Shown one piece after another: positions 58,588 through 64,000 of a stretch of DNA of 64,000 bases. Position numbers and translations under genes: made by a program. The DNA is taken from the NCBI RefSeq assembly GCF_943734655.1, contig NC_071355.1, positions 26,046,768 to 26,110,767 on the forward strand. Reading direction: 5' to 3'. The number at the start of each line of letters is the position of its first letter. Position 1 is the stretch's first letter. Below the pieces are notes generated by a model. That model did not search any database and was not told where the DNA came from. It worked only from the letters and a program-made list of their open reading frames with translations. The DNA comes from Sabethes cyaneus. Lineage: Eukaryota; Arthropoda; Insecta; Diptera; Culicidae.

Positions 58588-59607
58588 TAATGTTCTGGAT
58601 TGTCGTTTCTTTATATCCGTTCAGTTTTGCAATTTCAAGAATCTGTGTCAATTCTCTTCATTTTCCTAGCTCACTTAACGGTAATGTTTCCATCGTATGT
58701 ATCATGTGATGGAAAGGAGTGATTAGATGAGGTAGGTATAACTCATGTGGTGTTAGTTGGTTTTCTGTAAATTTCATTTTCAACTTCTGTTTCTGTGCAT
58801 TCGATTTGTCTTATTACAACGATATCCAAAAAAGGAAGCTTTCCGTCTTTTTCTATTTCGTGTGTAAAGTGTATGTTCCTATGTGTGTCATTCATGGCTG
58901 CTAGAATAGTTTCCAATTCTCCCTTTTTGACTATGCTGAAAACGTCGTCTACGTATCGCCACCATCTTTTTGGGAGCTCCTTGTTTTGTTCCAGCTTACT
59001 TGCAATGTTAGCCATGAACAACTCACACAGGAACGGTGATAATGGATTGCCCATCGGTGCACCTTTCAGTTGTTTGTAATAATTGTCTCTGAATGTAAAG
59101 TAGTTCTCCTCCATACACAAACGTGTCAGCTTCAAGTATCCTCCCACCTTTTTTCTCCCTGCGTTGTCCTCATGCTGTTTCAATAGCCAGTCTTCCAAGA
59201 GGCTTATCGATCCTTTCACGAGGACGCTTGGGAATAAGGCCATAACATCGAAAGAGACCATTATGTCGTCTTCCGCTAGTTCTCCCGATGTTTTAGGTAC
59301 TCGATGAATTCTCGTGTGTTGCTGACAGAACGGCTCGGGAATTGTATAGGCATTCTTTGGAACTCGGTAACCAACCACTTGGCAATCTTTTCCGTGGGTG
59401 ATCCGTTTGCCGTGATTATTTCCCGCATTTCCGTTCCTGGTTTGTGTATTTTGGGTCGTCCTTTTATTCTGGGTAATGTAGGGTTTAATGTCCGTAATTT
59501 TCCGATATCGTCTCCTAGCGCTGGTTGGCATTCTTTAATTGTACGGTTAACTCGCTTAACTATTTCGGGTAGTGGGTCTGTTCTTTGTTGTCTATATGGG
59601 TCGTTGT

Positions 59608-61079
59608 TAGGGCTGTCGGTATTGGGCGCTTTTGGCGAAAACCGGTATTTCGGTATTGGTGTAGAAAATACCGGTAGTACCGGTAAAATACCGGTATTGG
59701 CAGATTATTCGAAATCAAAAGAAATGTTGATGTTTTTCAGTAAATCTTTTTATTTTTAAACTTAAGCTTCAGTATTGTTGCTTATTAAAGTAAAATTTAA
59801 GCAGATATAATACTCTAAGCGATGTATTTCCATTACTAGAACGAATGTTATTACCAACGCTTCCAACAATTGAAAAAACTTCCGCTTTCATCGATGTCTG
59901 ACGAACGACTCTAAGCGCATCAGGAATTTTCCTTTCATTTCTTCAAATTTAAAGTAGGGAAACCCGCTTTTAATTATTTACAAATATCTTGTATTGAAGT
60001 TTACAGCATAATTAATGCCCCGGTCTCCTACAGTCACGAATTTTTCCTCCATCTCCAAACCGGAACTCTTGCATAGCATCATCCTCTTCATAATCCTTCA
60101 CAGATATCTTCTCTTCTCTGTTATCAGTCATGCAGATTTCATCTCCTTGTTTAATGTATCACTCGAAAGACTTGAAAAATATTCCAAATTCTTTCCTGGC
60201 AAATCCTTTGATGGCAAGAATACACAAAAGGCGCAAAGGTCCCCGTATTCTGATCAGAGCCCGGCGTTATCGAAACAAATAAATGAAGCTGCCTTCTCCT
60301 ACCTTCGCTTCACATATGAAGTGACTGGTTTCATTTGTTGAACAGAGCGTTTCTAGCAAACTTCACCTGAAGCTAGAGACTGTGTCAAATGACACAGTCT
60401 CAGGCACGATTTGTCGATGTTGAGTAGTTTAATCATAATATGCGTTAAATGGTAGGACATGTTACTCAAAATCAATTCAATTGAATTCAAAGTGGCTGGA
60501 CTTTGATAGAGAAATACAAATGAAACATTAAAACCGGTCGTCATGATGAACTAAAAATCGGTTCAATGACGCTGATTGAAGCCAATTTTGAAATGAAGCG
60601 GCGCTGCTTCAGTTAAAACTGAAGCTTCATTAATTCATAGTTAAAAAACAACATACTATTGTAAGTGATGTTTCTGGGCCCTGAACTTGTTTCCTAAATT
60701 CTTTATTTGAGAGCTTCGAATAATTTTGTGGTTTTTAAATATCAAGTTGTTCAAAAATAAATTGAAACGCGACGTCTGGTTCATACAATAAAACATTTTT
60801 ACAGCAAAGATGCTCTCCTGTGCCTTAAACGGATTCAAGAACTATAGTTATTTGACCCACAATTTCACTATCTACATTGTTAGTAGTCAAAGAATCTCGT
60901 CTGCAATAACACCAATTTGTTTTCCTAAGAGTTTTATAATCTTCTATCAAATTTAGTTCAGATTAGAAAATACCGGAAATACCGTTTTTTTGCCTTTCCA
61001 AAACCGGTATTTCGGTATCCAAAAATTGGCCGGTATTACCGGTTTCGGTACTACCGGTACTACCGGTTAGACAGCCCTA
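59608..61079 (-). mobile_element. hAT element Y2 (second copy of the Y family)
   Basis: It has the same TAGGGCTGTC / GACAGCCCTA ends as element Y, in opposite orientation, with GTCGTTGT duplicated exactly at 59600-59607 and 61080-61087. ACCGGTA-type motifs crowd both ends. The minus strand near 59905-59838 reads VVRQTSMKAEVFSIVGSVGN followed by NIRSS, resembling the hAT dimerisation block 'SERVFSxxGxxxxxxRSSL'. Upstream coding is decayed. It interrupts the Penelope-like element. Confidence 0.9.
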
Positions 61080-61200
61080 GTCGTTGTTGATTTTCTCTAA
61101 CGTCTGTTGATCCTAGTCCTCCTTGTCCATTATAACCACTTTGTTACCTTTGTCTGCCTTCACTTTTCTTTTAAGTCTCAGTTCTGGATTCAAATGCTAA

Positions 61201-61758
61201 TCTATACCTATAAAAATGGATTTCTGTCTGTCTGTCTGTCCGTATGTTCCTTATAGACTCGGAAACTACTGAACCGATCGACGTGAAAATTTGCATGAGG
61301 GGTTTTCGGGGCCTGGGAAGGTTCTTATGATTCTCTCCCCCTAAGAGGGGGGGCTCCCATACAAATGAAACACAAATTTCTGCATAACTCGAGAACTAAT
61401 CAAGCAATTGGTGATTTTAGGCCCTTTTTAGGAGGGGAATTATAATGAAATACAAAGTTCCTCATAACACGAGAACTAATCAACAAGTGGAACCAAATTT
61501 GGCATTTGGGGGATTTTGGAGGCATGAATTTTTTTATGATGGTTTTAGACCTCTCATCCCTGTGGTAGGGGGATAAGGACTCTCATACAAATAAAACAGA
61601 CATTTTTGCGTAACTCAAAAACTAATCGAGCTCGAGAAAGTTTAGACTCTTCCATAAAACATAACAGTCAAAAACAAGACCACCAAAAACTATCTGCAGC
61701 TGCCCCCTGCTGTCTAGGTTTATTTGTTTTCCTAGGTCGTCTACTGACCTCACATTAT
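61201..61758 (-). mobile_element. multi-unit retroposon-like repeat, copy E (5'-truncated)
   Basis: On the minus strand it ends with GACAGACAGAAATCCATTTT at 61201-61240 and runs back through two or three shortened 140-bp units to a CTAGG-type block near 61735. The head is missing. It abuts Penelope-like sequence at 61192. Confidence 0.75.
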
Positions 61759-61759
61759 A

Positions 61760-64000
61760 ACCTTGTTGCCGAATTTTTAAACACTCTTCACTGATCCAGA
61801 AACATCCTTCCCCTTCGGTGAGGTATAAAACTGCGGTCCCGGCAGAGTTTTATGTGGGTTTCGTCGTCCATGTCCGTCTTGTTCTGCAATTTATGGTATT
61901 ACCTCCGAGTGCTCGGTTTCACGGATTAAGGCTGTTTTGTGCTTCGTTTTGGTTACTATTGATTTCTATGGGTTTGCATCTACGCTTTTTTGAGACATCC
62001 GGGTGATTCATTTGGATGTAAACAACAAGAATAATTTTTAGTGGTATTAAAAATGATCGGAACAGTCTATGAGTTGTTCAACAACGAAACATTGTTGTTG
62101 CATTATATCATCGTCTTTGGTTGTGTTATAGTTGTATTGTATAACTTTCATTTCAAACATTTAGCATTCGACTCATCATTTTTCTTTTATTTTTCAATTC
62201 TTCAATGAGCAACAGTGTGCAGTGGCAGTGTGTTTTGCTGCTTCTTGGCAAGGTTTTACAATGATAAATTACTGAACCACAATGCAGTTAGATTTTACAT
62301 CGATTCTAGCTCTGTTTTCAAGGTTCGTAGTTATTGGCCATAAATGTTTGAAAACTCGGAACTGGACTTGCTAGGCGCGCTTGTATGTCATTTCCTGCTT
62401 CGAGGTTCGACGAATGTTCTTTCCAACTAGCGTGTTTCACGGATAACACCTTTGTACACTTTTATTCGAACCAATAGCCAAGGCGAATCGAATAAAAGGC
62501 TTCGGACACTATCTAGATGGATATGCAATGGGTTTCGTTGGTAGCTAATTTGCTTTTAATGACTTCAAGTTTTGATATCTGATGACGTGCGTGTTGCATT
62601 AGAAAAAATCCTGCAATTACTCTGGTTCATGACAGCTCATACTTGAATTTATCTTTATGACATATTGTTTATGTTCTGATAATGGTAGAAAAAAGGGTTG
62701 ATAGAGAGTTCTTTCTTAGTAGCTTTTCTAAGAAAACGTTAAAGTCTATTCTAGGACTGATGACATTTCCAATTTAAAAATAAATAGTATGGAGGAAAAC
62801 CAGAAAAAATATCTGTGCTTTGGAAGACGATAGCAGAAGTGTCAACCTAGCATCTTTTTCCGACCAGTGCTTCCGCCAAAACACACAAACTAAACTAGTT
62901 TTCCCATTATCCTGCCTCCCAGCCAGCCAACAGCAGTGGCGAAGAAAATGTTCTTTTAATACAACACTCATTCGAGGCAACTAGGTATGCTATTTAGCTG
63001 TATACAAGCAACGACCGCTGCTGCGCTTGGTTCGCTACCGAAAGACAGATGCAATAAATCTTCGACAGAAACCTCCGGTGTCACATCGATGCAAGCCCGT
63101 ACGGTTGGTCGGTTGGTCGGTCGGGTGGGAAAATTTTCCCCTTGTGCTGATCCACAACTGTGACAACCCTGCTGCATGCCGCCCAGCCGCCTGGCTGGGG
63201 TTAGTTTGTTTCAGTTTAGTTGTTTTGCTGGTACTGCCGGTTGGTTGCACTATCAGCAGATCTTAGATCCTCTCGGTAATCCTATGGTGCGGCAATCCTA
63301 CTGCTTTCTTGTTTTTTTTGTTTTCCGGGTGGTGCCGATACCGAAACATAGTAAAACTCTACGGATGAAAGGTCAAACGAGCCGTTCACTGGGAGAGAGA
63401 GGACGAAACACCAGGAAATAAGTGAAGCAGAAAAGTAGAAAAACAGATACTTTTTATGCCGGTGGACGCACCCATTCTGTCACTACTGGAAGAACTATGT
63501 TTTCAGTTGAAGAAAGTGGTCAAAGTTTTGCGAGAGGTCATGCGGGTTTTAAAAGAATGTTGGTATCTGCTTCTGACAGAGGCCAGTGCTGGTTGTTTTC
63601 ATACGGTAACGAGGAAGAAGCATGATTTTATTTTTATGTTTGGTAAAGTTGATATTTATTTTAAGAGGTTTGAAGCTTTTTATTTTAAATTTAGATAAAA
63701 GGAACGTTGGATAAGTTGGACAGTTTTAAATATTTTCAAAAACAAAGGTTGAAAATTGATCTATTATAAATCGTAAATTCGAAATTACCTATTTGAAACA
63801 CTATTTGAAATTACCTGAAATGAAAATAAAAAAAAAGATTGTTAAAATTTATGTTGAAACCAAACAAGAAGATATGACAGTATAATGTACATTACTGTTC
63901 TGTTATTATATCATAACCATGGAGTTCATTTCAATAACGACTGACAGAAGTTTAAATTGTAATCTCATTACAGCATTTTCCGGTGCACAATTTTTCGTTC
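61760..64000. other. no gene recognised
   Basis: A short complement frame at 61750-61815 (LTEGEGCFWISEECLKIRQQ) might continue the Penelope-like N-terminus but is unconfirmed. Beyond it the sequence looks single-copy. A GGTTGGTCGGT tract at 63105-63125 resembles the one at 10177. Frames of 60-80 codons near 63000-63700 overlap on both strands and have no recognised domain. Confidence 0.4.

Larger units (their letters stand above)
56878..61192 (-). pseudogene. Penelope-like retroelement, broken by two DNA transposons
   Basis: Minus-strand order: an N-terminal block (complement of 61088-61192) with PELRLKRKVKADKGNKVV; the RT domain at 59531-58743 with ELAEDDIMVSFDVMALFPSV, QLKGAPMGNPLSPFLCELFM, and WWRYVDDVFSIVKKGEL carrying the YVDD catalytic motif; then the C-terminal endonuclease at 57658-57056 with GINEISCPHCEKVYFGQT and a TRTKEHLAEV block. 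This is the GIY-YIG nuclease of Penelope-like elements with GIY as GIN and YIG as YFG. Frames are broken near 58690 and 59531. A second RT scrap (complement of 56878-56990) follows the nuclease, consistent with partial tandem copies known for this class. Confidence 0.9.

Overview
This is eukaryotic nuclear DNA, most likely from a mosquito or a closely related fly. The evidence is a spliced insect-type ABC transporter gene with GT-AG introns, plus an AT-rich background packed with mosquito-style transposable elements (R1-like and RTE-like LINEs, Penelope, mariner, hAT and foldback elements, a tRNA-headed SINE). The assignment to mosquitoes is an inference; no marker fixes the species. Nothing prokaryotic was seen.

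Layout. 1-6170: degraded LINE and mariner remnants around a perfect 1.15 kb (CCCAAT)n array. 6344-8257: a retroposon with a 19-bp target duplication, then a DNA element with CACTTTTACCCC iterons. 8263-11844: single-copy-looking DNA without a recognisable gene. 11845-12458: a second, cut copy of the retroposon, running straight into a 9.55 kb satellite of 12-bp units (12459-22010). 22025-24050: LINE and BEL/Pao-like fragments. 26045-38132 (minus strand): a seven-exon ABC transporter, the only confident host gene. Its 8.3 kb fourth intron holds a foldback element, a multi-unit retroposon, a 5'-truncated LINE, an R1-like LINE and several MITEs. 39301-49140: nested transposons, where a retroposon is split by two hAT elements whose target duplications are intact. 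49200-53077: mostly unique DNA. 53096-61758: a SINE, another retroposon copy, a 1.42 kb near-perfect palindrome, and a Penelope-like element broken by a Tc1/mariner-type element and a hAT element. 61760-64000: no gene recognised.

The host gene joins by clean splice phases into a 784-residue protein with one N-terminal nucleotide-binding domain and a C-terminal membrane domain, matching the insect ABCH (ABCG20/23-like) half-transporters. The exon at 37841-38132 stays open upstream of its ATG, so a further 5' exon may exist.

The most unusual material is structural: two G-rich-strand satellites in the same orientation, one telomere-like in form; long perfect or near-perfect inverted repeats; and several DNA-transposon families that each carry an array of their own short motif near the ends. 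Insertion order can be read directly from intact target duplications.
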